From assembly GCA_949066965.1 (NCBI GenBank), contig CARTDA010000018.1:6353-70352 (forward strand): 64,000 nucleotides of DNA. The letters are read 5' to 3'. Below are positions 17,519 to 25,670 of the stretch, in pieces. The notes under the pieces were generated by a model that was given only the letters and a program-made list of their open reading frames with translations, did not search any database and was not told the origin of the DNA. The position numbers and the translations under genes are program-made. This DNA comes from COE1 sp949066965 (lineage in GTDB: Bacteria; Bacillota; Clostridia; Lachnospirales; Lachnospiraceae). Numbering within the stretch: position 1 is the stretch's first letter; every line of letters begins with the position of its first letter.

Positions 17519-18101
17519 CCCTGCCATCTCCTTTCAGTTTTGTCCGCATGGTACTCTTCCACGCCTCGTTTTTTCTTTTCCGGATCTGCTCATAATCCTC
17601 CCTGCGCGCGGAGACATTCGTCTCTGTATATGCCGGAAACGTACATACTGTAACCTCATAAAGCCTGACGCCCTTGATTGTCCAGTGAATTGTGCCATCC
17701 TCACGGAAATCAGTTTCCTCCTCAGTAATGTCAAATCCAAAAGAGCACTGGTCAACATCCCCGCGCTTTACACGCTCATACAGGTTCATTGCGTCAGTAT
17801 CGTTCCTATTAATCCTGACTTTTCCCCATAAACCATGCGAATCCTCCCGCAGTTCCAGTGTCCCCGCCTTATTGCGTCCCAGCACGAGACGCGTTTCATG
17901 GTCAATCAGTGCCCTGATGTCATCACCCAGCGAATTGGAAAAAGCCCCTGGCGCAATTGACTCCGTGGCGCCTTTCCAAAGTTCATAATTGCTGTTGAAC
18001 ACGGCAAAATATCCCTCTATGTACAGTTCGCTGCCGTCCTCCCTTGTCGCAAAACTGGATGTGCTGTCCCTTGTCTGCATCCGTGTCCTATCCATCTTCA
18101 T
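17481..18101 (-). CDS. Prohead protease (HK97 family, S78/U35)
   Basis: A 206-residue serine protease that trims the capsid delta domain and itself. Visible: GYFAVFNSNYELW, catalytic histidine in ALIDHETRLVLG, catalytic serine in DQCSFGFDI. GGAGGG lies just before the ATG at 18101; a second ATG at 18095 is possible. It lies between portal and capsid, and overlaps the portal end by 14 bases. Confidence 0.9.
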   Translation of the reverse strand: MKMDRTRMQTRDSTSSFATREDGSELYIEGYFAVFNSNYELWKGATESIAPGAFSNSLGDDIRALIDHETRLVLGRNKAGTLELREDSHGLWGKVRINRNDTDAMNLYERVKRGDVDQCSFGFDITEEETDFREDGTIHWTIKGVRLYEVTVCTFPAYTETNVSARREDYEQIRKRKNEAWKSTMRTKLKGDGRDGTESTDTAEKN

Positions 18102-19287
18102 CCCCTCCCTCCTGTTTCAGTTTGAGCTGGTCCCCTATCTTATCCAGCGGGATATAATTTTCAAGGATGACAAGGCCTTCCAGCCCCTCCCTTGGCCCCA
18201 TGGAAAGCTTGTCCCTGACTTCATTGCCATCCACTATCCCGCGCACATACAGGCTGCTGTATACATCTGCCGTCGTCTTTAAGTCATACGAGTACAGGCT
18301 TGCTATGTTAAATTTCCAGTACCACTGCGGCGAAACCAGCAGCTTACGCGTCAGCTCCTGCTCAATTCCCTGCGCTATCGGACGGATTGTCGAGCTGATG
18401 AAGTTATCCCACTCCCTCGAATCATAGCTGCCGATGCCCAGCACAAACGGCGGCACCCCGAGGATTGCGGCAACGGTACGTTTGTCCAGCTCCACCGTGT
18501 CCCTGATGGCAAGGTCTTCCAGGGACAGGGGCTTTATCTGCTCCACGGCAAACTGGTCTGCCGGGATGAGCCACGGTTCCCCGGTCTCGGTTGTCGACAG
18601 GTATTCCTCGACAAGCCTGTGCCGGCCTTCCGGACTGCTGAACTCCTCCACCATGCCGTCAACCTTCACAATCACTGACGGACGCCACTTGCTTTCCATG
18701 AATGCCTTTTCCGTGGCAGCTGCCTGTTTCAGGTTGTTTGCAATGTCCTTTATGGCGGCTGTTATCCCCATCCCCTTCCATGGTCTGTCCGGATCCGGGT
18801 TGAATACAAAATGCAGTATGTTGTCCGGGTCATACTCCACGCCGCCTATGTATATGCTGTACCCATATCTGTCCGGCACAAAGGAGACACCTGACGGACT
18901 GACTGGCACCATGTCGCCAAGCATGCCGTCACTGGTCAGCGGGACTACCACGCTGTTCCCGCGTCCGTACAGGAGCAGGTTCATGACAATCGCCTCCATC
19001 CATGTCTTGCGCGTCATGTACCTGTTCGGTGTAATGTCGACCTGCCTGCTCAGCGCATTGATGATCCTTTCATCCCCCTTGTCCGTGTTGTTCATCAGGT
19101 AAATGGTCATGCTTGATATCAGCTCCGCAATCTTGCGGCATCCGGTCAGTATTTCCGGGTTCCGGTCAAGCCTTGTATAATTCTGGGAGCATATGACATC
19201 ATATGCATCCTGCGTGACCATAAAGCCCACGGACTTATGGGTGTCACTCCTTGCCTTTAATTTTGTCCTTCTTTTGGCGTTCCTCAT
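18088..19287 (-). CDS. HK97-type portal protein
   Basis: A 399-residue portal subunit that forms the DNA entry ring. Family pattern: QNYTRLDRNPEILTGCRKIA, NLLLYGRGNSVV, ILHFVFNPDPDRPWKGMG and ILGVPPFVLGIGSYD. ATG 19287 is preceded by GGGGAGAAGAA; the earlier in-frame ATG is less likely. Its end overlaps the protease start. Confidence 0.92.
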   Translation of the reverse strand: MRNAKRRTKLKARSDTHKSVGFMVTQDAYDVICSQNYTRLDRNPEILTGCRKIAELISSMTIYLMNNTDKGDERIINALSRQVDITPNRYMTRKTWMEAIVMNLLLYGRGNSVVVPLTSDGMLGDMVPVSPSGVSFVPDRYGYSIYIGGVEYDPDNILHFVFNPDPDRPWKGMGITAAIKDIANNLKQAAATEKAFMESKWRPSVIVKVDGMVEEFSSPEGRHRLVEEYLSTTETGEPWLIPADQFAVEQIKPLSLEDLAIRDTVELDKRTVAAILGVPPFVLGIGSYDSREWDNFISSTIRPIAQGIEQELTRKLLVSPQWYWKFNIASLYSYDLKTTADVYSSLYVRGIVDGNEVRDKLSMGPREGLEGLVILENYIPLDKIGDQLKLKQEGGDEDG

Positions 19288-21062
19288 TTCTTCTCTCCCC
19301 ACCAGCTCTGTGCCTTCTGTTTCTTTTCCAGGTTTTCCAGGTACCTCACGGCAGCAAACACGGAGCAGTCAAATATGTCAATCCTCTGTTTGTCCTGCAC
19401 CTTTTCATACTGGATCATGTCGTCCGTTTTTTCAACTGCCGACACATTTTCCACGCAGTATTCGTAAGCGCCTGAATGCAGGTAATAAAGGGTGCCGTTT
19501 TTGGCGCTCTTCTCGATGTAGCGGAAGCCTTCCGACTTTTTGTAAAAATACTGCGGCTGGTCAATGATGTTAAACTTTGCCTGCTTCATTCCTATGAAGT
19601 ATTCGCGGCTGAATTTCCTGTCGTGCCCGACCTGCTTGATCCGGAATCCCATGCCCCGCATCCTGACGAACCAGTTCACCACGTCCGCATAATTGACCGT
19701 GGGGCTGTTGCACATGGTAAGCCATCCGTTGTCCCTCCACTCAAACAGCGGGATATTGTCCTCGTCCGCCTTTTTGTGGGCGGCAACGACAGGAAAAAAC
19801 GCATGGGTTATGATGATGTCGACTCCCTTGTAATTCCCCATGAGGCACGATGCCGTAAGGTCATGGAGCTTTGACATGTCGGCGCCCCCATACCAGTCCA
19901 CCGGCAGCTTCACAAGCTCTGCCAGCGTCCAGGCATATTGTCTGTCCGACCGCCTGAATTCCTCTATGTCAAAATAAGCCTTTATTGCCGACGTATAGAC
20001 ATTAAGGCTCTTGGCGTAAAAGTCCTTCCTCTGCTGGGGGTCATTCTGCGCCTGCAGGCTGTCGTTCAGTATCTCCTCCGGACGTATGCTTACGCCATAT
20101 CCGGGATTCGCCATTTCGTGCACCTTTGGATTTGTGTAGTCAATGTTCCCATTCTCGTCCAGATTCGCGCAGCACATGAAAATAAAATACTGTTCATCCG
20201 ACACGGTTCCGTCCAGTACCTTGCGGCAGTATTTCAGCCTGTTTCCGAGAAAGGAGTTTTCCTTGTCCCCTGCCGTGGAAATGCCGATAATCAGCTTGTT
20301 CGTATATGCCTTCATTGCCTCCTTGAACAGATTGTACTGTTTTGGCTGTTTCAGGGCATGGATTTCATCCACGATTGCGATATTACAGTTCAGCGAGTCC
20401 TGCACGTCCGGATTTGCGGCAAGCGCCCTGATAAAAAAGGAGCTGTCGGGAAACTCTGCCGTCATGGAGTGTTCATTGTTGTTGTCTATCACCTTGACAC
20501 ATCCGCCCTGCTTTGCGTTTTCCCCCATCCGCTTAATGTTGTAGTCCAGGAAGTTAAAGCTTTCCAGGGACTGCATCAGCGCCGCGGACGTGATGTACAC
20601 CTTGCTCCCTGACTTCCTGTACCATAGGCTTAACGCCCATGCAAGCGATGCGGCAAATGTTGTCTTGATGTTTTTCCGCGGGATAAATATCAGCGCCTCA
20701 TGGTACCGCACAATGTCCGTCCCCTTGATATAAAAGCCCAGTAAGTTATAAATGATGAACTTGTGGAATGGTTCCAGCAGGAACGGCGTCCCCTTCAGTG
20801 GCGTCCCGTCCATCTTTTCCCCCTGCTGGTGGCATATGGTCTTTTCAATGATCTGTATGCAGAACTCGGGCGCCTTGGATTTCAGGTCATACCTTCCACT
20901 GTCAATGTCCCTGAAAAACCTGTCCACCGCCTGCTGCAGTTCGACACATGCCACCTTGCTTTTGTTCCGTATGCTTTCCGCATACTCCAGAACCGTATTC
21001 CAGTTTTTAGCCTTAGCCGTCAATAGCCGCGAGTACCGCTGCAAGTCCCCTGATTTCTTCAT
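19284..21062 (-). CDS. Terminase large subunit
   Basis: A 592-residue packaging motor: N-terminal ATPase with a Walker-A-like RKNIKTTFAASLAWA, Walker B NIAIVDEIHALK, and the coupling motif GISTAGDKENSF; C-terminal nuclease with acidic clusters (WYGGADMSKLHDLTA and IQYEKVQDKQRIDIFDCSVF). It belongs to the YmfN/HK97-like Terminase_1 group. The start lies inside the small subunit gene (overlap about 50 bases), and the end overlaps the portal start by four bases. Confidence 0.92.
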   Translation of the reverse strand: MKKSGDLQRYSRLLTAKAKNWNTVLEYAESIRNKSKVACVELQQAVDRFFRDIDSGRYDLKSKAPEFCIQIIEKTICHQQGEKMDGTPLKGTPFLLEPFHKFIIYNLLGFYIKGTDIVRYHEALIFIPRKNIKTTFAASLAWALSLWYRKSGSKVYITSAALMQSLESFNFLDYNIKRMGENAKQGGCVKVIDNNNEHSMTAEFPDSSFFIRALAANPDVQDSLNCNIAIVDEIHALKQPKQYNLFKEAMKAYTNKLIIGISTAGDKENSFLGNRLKYCRKVLDGTVSDEQYFIFMCCANLDENGNIDYTNPKVHEMANPGYGVSIRPEEILNDSLQAQNDPQQRKDFYAKSLNVYTSAIKAYFDIEEFRRSDRQYAWTLAELVKLPVDWYGGADMSKLHDLTASCLMGNYKGVDIIITHAFFPVVAAHKKADEDNIPLFEWRDNGWLTMCNSPTVNYADVVNWFVRMRGMGFRIKQVGHDRKFSREYFIGMKQAKFNIIDQPQYFYKKSEGFRYIEKSAKNGTLYYLHSGAYEYCVENVSAVEKTDDMIQYEKVQDKQRIDIFDCSVFAAVRYLENLEKKQKAQSWWGEKK

Positions 21063-21375
21063 CCTTTGGCTTGTCTCCTGTCACTTTTTTATACGCCGAA
21101 GGCGTCAGCCCCAGTTCCTTCCAGTACATTAACGCTGTCTTGTTCAGCTCGTCATATGTACTTAGGAGCGGGTTCTTTGTCATGTTGGTATTCCCTGATT
21201 TGTTGGTGTACCTGACTACCGGCTCTGCCCCGGACTCTATATACTGCTGCTCCACTCCGTCCCTTGTTTCCAGTATTCCCGCCAGCGTGTCAATTGCATT
21301 GTCAAAGTAAGCCTGGTAGGTTCCGGCATCCCTGCATGCTTTCCTTATCCTTTCTTTCCATGTCTTTCGTTTCAC
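21013..21375 (-). CDS. Terminase small subunit, P27 family
   Basis: About 120 residues from a GTG at 21375 with GGAGGTGG in front (an ATG at 21561 would add 62 Lys/Cys-rich residues that look less typical). The body, TYQAYFDNAIDTLAGILETR then NPLLSTYDELNKTALMYWKE and LGLTPSAYKKVTG, follows the P27 family. It recognises phage DNA for packaging. The start is uncertain; the family is fairly sure. Confidence 0.8.
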   Translation of the reverse strand: MKRKTWKERIRKACRDAGTYQAYFDNAIDTLAGILETRDGVEQQYIESGAEPVVRYTNKSGNTNMTKNPLLSTYDELNKTALMYWKELGLTPSAYKKVTGDKPKDEEIRGLAAVLAAIDG

Positions 21376-21544
21376 CAGACCACCTCCGTTTACGTTCTTT
21401 TTTGCAGTCTTTTTTCTGCATTTTGGACAGGCTGATTTTTTTGGACTTAATTGGAAGGTTCTCTTCCTCTGCCCCCTGTTTCCCCCTTTTTGCAAAAATG
21501 GGGTCAGAGTTGGAAACGTCGCCCCACACCGGTCCCCACAGGAT

Positions 21545-21883
21545 TTAAAATTTCGTGGCAAATGGGGCGGGGGTTCTCTTATGCCGCCAGTCCACTCCGG
21601 GAACGGTTCTCTCCATGAGCTGTCTGCCTGCTTCTGTCAGCTCTCCTGTCTGCCTGTTTTCAAGCATATTGTGCGTCTTCTGGCTGACACTTATCAGGTT
21701 CCAGTCGGCAAAGGCATATTCCGGATATATCTTTGCCGGATAAATATGATGCACTGTAGTGGCTTCCGTGGTTCTGCCATACCGTTTATCTATGATGTCC
21801 ATATAGTTATCCAGCCTTAATATGTATTCCCTTTTCTTACGCCATCTGGCACAATGGTAATTCATTCCGCATATCCTCCGCAC
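21545..21883 (-). CDS. HNH endonuclease beside terminase
   Basis: A 112-residue HNH nuclease: TTVHHIYPAKIYPEYAFADW supplies the HH pair, NLISVSQKTHNMLENR the Asn and His. HNH proteins next to the terminase in HK97-like cos phages assist in DNA cleavage during packaging. The 130-base gap upstream (21884-22013) is non-coding and may hold the late promoter or cos; no clear cos dyad was found. Confidence 0.85.
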   Translation of the reverse strand: MRRICGMNYHCARWRKKREYILRLDNYMDIIDKRYGRTTEATTVHHIYPAKIYPEYAFADWNLISVSQKTHNMLENRQTGELTEAGRQLMERTVPGVDWRHKRTPAPFATKF

Positions 21884-22013
21884 AAAATAAAAACCAGCGT
21901 CACGGCTGCTTCCATGGCACTGATTTTTATATGATTATCGTTAATCTGCTGCCATGGTATTCGGTTGTTCCTGATACCATATTAGCATATTAAAAGTAGA
22001 CAAAATCGACACT

Positions 22014-22397
22014 TTACTTTTTGGGAGTATTTTTTTGCAGATATCGGGTTATGGCTTTTTCGGGATAGGATTTATCATAATGCATTATACCCGCTATCCT
22101 TTTCCATGTATAACCATCTATGTATTTATACTGCATCATACGCCTTATCTTGCTGTCTCGCACATTATTAATATACTCTGTAATTTCTGCTTCCAGAGCT
22201 GCTGCCTGGTTTATTCTCTTTTGCAGCAGATTCATACTGACCGATAGCTGCTGCCGTTTCTGAAAATCTGTATGGGATATCTTTACAGTGTCCGAGGCAG
22301 TGTCCATCATTTTCTGTTCGATGTGCTTTATTCTTTTCTCTAACTCCACAATCTCCTTTCGCAAGTCGGTGAGCTGCTCCAGTGTTTTCTTCGTCAA
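22014..22397 (-). CDS. RinA/ArpU-like late transcription regulator (sigma-like fold)
   Basis: A 127-residue protein starting at TTG 22397, chosen because AGGAGG stands seven bases upstream. An N-terminal coiled coil (TKKTLEQLTDLRKEIVELEK) leads to a helix-turn-helix tail, KIRRMMQYKYIDGYTWKRIA GIMHYD region, reminiscent of sigma region 4. Proteins of this shape directly before the HNH-terminase block switch on late genes in Gram-positive phages. It lies immediately upstream of that block here. Exact subfamily not certain. Confidence 0.7.
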   Translation of the reverse strand: MTKKTLEQLTDLRKEIVELEKRIKHIEQKMMDTASDTVKISHTDFQKRQQLSVSMNLLQKRINQAAALEAEITEYINNVRDSKIRRMMQYKYIDGYTWKRIAGIMHYDKSYPEKAITRYLQKNTPKK

Positions 22398-22473
22398 TGA
22401 TGTTCCTCCTTTTCTACAGTCTGTACTGCCTCGACGCAATAATGCTTCCCTGTGACATTTCTGGGCGTATGCC

Positions 22474-22842
22474 CTAAATACCCCTGCTGCCATCCACTAC
22501 AGTATCCTTTAAGTTCTTTGCGGCTTCGGCTTCTCCTGCCGTCAGGAATACCGTCTTTCCAAATCTTCCCTCCAGCATGCACAGGGCACACATGAAGGCA
22601 TCTGCCGTTGTTTCCCCTATGACGGTTTTTCCATCCTGCAATGTATTGAGGGCGTACACCGTATCTCCCACTGCGCAGGGCAGTTTCAACAGTTTCCCCT
22701 GCTCCTCTAAGTCCTTGTATTTTTCCATTTCCTGTAATGCATAACAAATTGTTGCAAGGTTATCATCTGCTGCCGGATAATTATCCCAGTCGATACCCTC
22801 CATCCACTTCTGCGCTTTCTGGTAATCACTTAATTCCTTCAT
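22474..22842 (-). CDS. Hypothetical phage protein
   Basis: A 122-residue acidic protein from ATG 22842 (GGAGGGAAGGGAAAAT in front). It contains KLPCAVGDTVYALN, a motif frequent in small phage proteins with an SH3-like core. The longer reading with MLRRRN is produced by translation of a palindrome and is unlikely. Function unknown. Confidence 0.65.
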   Translation of the reverse strand: MKELSDYQKAQKWMEGIDWDNYPAADDNLATICYALQEMEKYKDLEEQGKLLKLPCAVGDTVYALNTLQDGKTVIGETTADAFMCALCMLEGRFGKTVFLTAGEAEAAKNLKDTVVDGSRGI

Positions 22843-22884
22843 ATTTTCCCTTCCCTCCATAGTCTCACCAAGTCCCGTATTCAT

Positions 22885-22900
22885 GTTGCGACGTCGCAAC
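22885..22900. repeat. 16-bp palindrome GTTGCGACGTCGCAAC, copy 1
   Basis: A perfect palindrome just upstream of the start of the gene at 22842. The same 16 bases recur at 30465-30480 and 36195-36210. Confidence 0.9.
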
Positions 22901-22925
22901 ACTGCTGCCAGCAGTAAATTAGCTT

Positions 22926-23282
22926 TTACTTCCTTTCTCCGTCTTTTACCACTTTATTCAGTACCGCCCTGCTCATTTCATATCTCCGTACATATTCAGG
23001 TGTTCCAGGAATATGTGCAGCTCCAAGAAACTGTACCGGATCACTCTTCATCCCATTCCAGTACACGGAAGATACCCCGGTCTCGGCAGATGATGTTTTA
23101 GGGTCTGAATACCATGTCTGTCTCGTCATGTTCGCATTTATTCCACCCTTTAACAGATTTTTTACGTCGTTCCGGTACTGGAAAAGGAGAAACGACTGAA
23201 CAAGGCACGCCATTTTCAATTCCCCATAGGGAACCTCTTTTCCATCCTTTATGTCCGCAATAATTTCGCATGTTGCCCTCAT
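22926..23282 (-). CDS. Hypothetical phage protein
   Basis: A 118-residue protein (MRATCEIIADIKDGKEVPYG, SSVYWNGMKSDPVQFLGA). A conserved look suggests a real phage gene; it lies in a minus-strand operon of short genes. No family recognised. Confidence 0.6.
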   Translation of the reverse strand: MRATCEIIADIKDGKEVPYGELKMACLVQSFLLFQYRNDVKNLLKGGINANMTRQTWYSDPKTSSAETGVSSVYWNGMKSDPVQFLGAAHIPGTPEYVRRYEMSRAVLNKVVKDGERK

Positions 23283-23321
23283 TTCATCACCTCATTTATC
23301 AATTTTAGGGAGGAGTTGCAA

Positions 23322-23960
23322 TCAGTCTTTGCTATTTTCTCCCCAATCAAATGCTTGTCCGCAATCGTGGCAGAAATTGTGTTTTTGTTTTATACTTCTT
23401 TTACTTCCACAATTTGGACAAAAATAATAGTATTTGTTTAACGCTGGCTTTAGTTTGTCTCGTCTTTCATAAACAGCAGGCGTTCCCTCCGATTTTAACA
23501 GGCTTAACACCCACTCGAAGCCTTCCACCATCTGCCCCTTGAAATTATGCGGATAATCACTGCTGCCTTTCAGCCCTTCTATTTTCCTTTTCAGTGTCAT
23601 TTTCAGTTTCTCATTTGTTATCCGCTCATCGTGATGGTATTTCAGTAACTCAATTTCATCAGGAGCCATTTCCGTGTCCTCATAATCCTTCAGCTTGCAC
23701 AATGCCCCATACACCCTGTCACTGACATCCCTTGTTATTACCTGTCCCTCTCCAAGGGCTTCCCATGGCACATTTTTCAGCTGCCATCTGCTGCCGTCCT
23801 TTTCCGTAAGCCTTCCCACGTTACCACCTCCGCCATCTAATATCTGGTATTCGCAGTCTCCCTCTGCCTTGATACAATACCCTGTTCCGTCCTTTTCCTT
23901 TCGGCAGGCACAAGGCAACTCGGTCATACATCCCAAATTCAAACTACCGCCTCCTAACAT
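23322..23960 (-). CDS. Phage protein with C-terminal zinc ribbon
   Basis: About 212 residues. The middle is an alpha-helical stretch (RVYGALCKLKDYEDTEMAPD), and the C-terminus has two C-x2-C pairs (FCPNCGSK and FCHDCGQ) forming a zinc ribbon. ATG 23960 overlaps the preceding stop (ATGTTAG), but an AGGAGG just inside suggests an internal TTG at 23942 or ATG at 23927 may be used instead. Role unknown. Confidence 0.6.
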   Translation of the reverse strand: MLGGGSLNLGCMTELPCACRKEKDGTGYCIKAEGDCEYQILDGGGGNVGRLTEKDGSRWQLKNVPWEALGEGQVITRDVSDRVYGALCKLKDYEDTEMAPDEIELLKYHHDERITNEKLKMTLKRKIEGLKGSSDYPHNFKGQMVEGFEWVLSLLKSEGTPAVYERRDKLKPALNKYYYFCPNCGSKRSIKQKHNFCHDCGQAFDWGENSKD

Positions 23961-24232
23961 CTAAATCCTCTTTTCACAATCTCAATAGCCACATGTATCC
24001 CTCGTTCAATCGCTCGTTCTACTGCTGCCTGATCAATACAATCAGCTGCTTCATACTGTTGCCCGACTATAGCATGTACAATTGCACTTTCTTTCAGCTC
24101 CGCTATAACCTTATCCACGTTATAGGCTATAGGCTGTTCCTCAATTGCCTGTTCCAGATTTTGTGTCACATCAACCAACACATTATTTCTCAAAGACTGC
24201 ATCAACGCACTTCTGCTAATCAAATATCGCAC
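23954..24232 (-). CDS. Hypothetical phage protein
   Basis: A 92-residue protein (MRYLISRSALMQSLRNNVLV) with a long helix VDKVIAELKESAIVHAIVG. A common small early/middle phage type. Function unknown. Confidence 0.6.
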   Translation of the reverse strand: MRYLISRSALMQSLRNNVLVDVTQNLEQAIEEQPIAYNVDKVIAELKESAIVHAIVGQQYEAADCIDQAAVERAIERGIHVAIEIVKRGFRC

Positions 24233-24244
24233 AAATCCATATCC

Positions 24245-25036
24245 TTACCCAAGAATGGATATCTGTCCAAACTCATTATTGTAATTCATCCACAACGTCT
24301 CTGTCCGTCCGCGCCCGCCTTCCGCCAGCGTACTTTTCTGCACTTTGTTCCAGCCGGTCAGCATTTCATTGTAAAGCCTGCTGTCATAACCGGATAAAAG
24401 AACCTTTCCCGGATGACTGGTCAGTACCTTCAGTAATTCCTTGTGTTCTTCATCCGTCATTTCGTGCCTGTATAAATAATTCTTGCGTGTACCGTGTAAG
24501 TATGGCGGGTCTGCGTAAATAAGGACATCCGGCGTGTCATACCTTTTTATCAGCTCCAGGGCCGGAAGACATTCTATCTGCACTCCCCTGAGCCGCTCTG
24601 CTGCCAGTTCCATCGTTTCTGGCAGTCCTGCCCATGATTTTGCCGGGTTGGGGGAATGTGCCTGCTGGCCTGATTTAAAACCATTCCGGTACAGATTCCC
24701 GCACCCAAAACCCATCCAGCATTTGACGGCAAATTTTCTTGCCCTTTCTACCGGGTCCATTGTCTGCCCATAGGCCTCTATGTATTCCTGTCTGGAAAAT
24801 GGTGTACGCCGGACAGCTTCCATCAATTCGTCCTTTTTGTCACGTAGTACCCTGAAAAAATTTACTATTTCCCCATCCAGGTCATTTACTGTCTCAATGT
24901 GACACCGCTGCTTATTGAACAGCACTGCAAGGCTTCCCGCAAATGGTTCCAGATAGACATCATGTTCCGGCATATGTTCGCATATCCATGGTGCAAGCCG
25001 GTTCTTTGCCCCTGGATATTTTAATACACTTTTCAT
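24245..25036 (-). CDS. dam: DNA adenine methylase (Dam, D12 class)
   Basis: A 263-residue N6-adenine methyltransferase. The SAM site is KYPGAKNRLAPWICEH with FLEPFAGS-like VYLEPFAGSLAVL; the catalytic motif is DPPY in LIYADPPYLHGT; NDLDGEIVNFF and LLSGYDS are further family motifs. It probably modifies phage DNA, likely at GATC, to escape host restriction. The specificity is assumed from the family only. Confidence 0.9.
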   Translation of the reverse strand: MKSVLKYPGAKNRLAPWICEHMPEHDVYLEPFAGSLAVLFNKQRCHIETVNDLDGEIVNFFRVLRDKKDELMEAVRRTPFSRQEYIEAYGQTMDPVERARKFAVKCWMGFGCGNLYRNGFKSGQQAHSPNPAKSWAGLPETMELAAERLRGVQIECLPALELIKRYDTPDVLIYADPPYLHGTRKNYLYRHEMTDEEHKELLKVLTSHPGKVLLSGYDSRLYNEMLTGWNKVQKSTLAEGGRGRTETLWMNYNNEFGQISILG

Positions 25037-25056
25037 AGTCCGAAATCCCCCTTACC

Positions 25057-25248
25057 CTATATGTTTAATTGCTCCATATCTGCTATAGCCCTAAAAATTG
25101 GATAAAACTGCTGCGGAACTACCATATTTCCTAACGCCTTAATTCTGTCCACATAATCGGTAATCCCATTATGATTTCGTAATAACGTGCCGGACGGATT
25201 TTCAAGGTAGGCATCTATCCGCCTAATTAACTTTGCCTCTTTTCTCAT
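25057..25248 (-). pseudogene. Orphan C-terminal tail of a C5-cytosine methyltransferase
   Basis: A 63-residue ORF from ATG 25248, GAGGAGGG in front. Its second half, RIKALGNMVVPQQFYPIFRA, is the signature of the last helix of Dcm-type methyltransferases. The catalytic PC motif and SAM domain are absent, so it cannot methylate alone. It sits directly before the dam gene. It is a remnant or a reused small ORF. Confidence 0.65.
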
Positions 25249-25520
25249 ATTGCCCTCCTCTTCTTTGTGCATCCCCGCCCCCTGGGCTTTCCGGTCTCCC
25301 GTTTCAGGGCTTCCAGGCGCGGCTCCTGGCTGATGACCTTATTCACGACAAGCTCCCCTATTGCCGCTCCCCTGCGTCTTCCCCTGCCGTCCTCAACCAT
25401 GCACATGCATGGGTATTTGGCAACGACGGTATACTCCACCATCCTGTATGCCCTCTGTTCGTCATCCGGTTTTTCCCTTAGTTTTACCCTTGTATTCAGT
25501 TCCAGTTCTTCATACGTCAT
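25245..25520 (-). CDS. Hypothetical phage protein
   Basis: A 91-residue, beta-rich then basic protein (MTYEELELNTRVKLREKPDD, ending in RGCTKKRRAI). It overlaps the next gene by four bases. Frequent among Clostridia phage operons, no known function. Confidence 0.6.
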   Translation of the reverse strand: MTYEELELNTRVKLREKPDDEQRAYRMVEYTVVAKYPCMCMVEDGRGRRRGAAIGELVVNKVISQEPRLEALKRETGKPRGRGCTKKRRAI

Positions 25521-25526
25521 GTGCCG

Positions 25527-25670
25527 TCACCTCCCTCCCAGGTCATTCCCGCACCTGTCCTGCTGCCAGTACATCATTCCCCCGGAGGCTTTCCGCCGGG
25601 TTTTCTTTCTGCCGTCCTGCCTTCTGCCGTTCAGATACTTCCGAAACCTGTTAATCATTGCCATTTTCAT
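25527..25670 (-). CDS. Small basic phage protein
   Basis: A possible 46-47-residue, strongly basic protein (INRFRKYLNGRRQDGRKKTR). It starts within the end of parB and could be translationally coupled. The ribosome-binding site is weak, so the start could be any of three close ATGs. Confidence 0.4.
   Translation of the reverse strand: MKMAMINRFRKYLNGRRQDGRKKTRRKASGGMMYWQQDRCGNDLGGR

Noticed and set aside
17170..17831. Plus-strand ORFs opposite capsid and protease
   Set aside because: Low-complexity Ser/Phe/Pro shadows of the acidic coiled coil.
22861..22902. N-terminal extension MLRRRN of the 22474 gene
   Set aside because: It is the translation of the palindrome; the strong RBS is at the internal ATG 22842.
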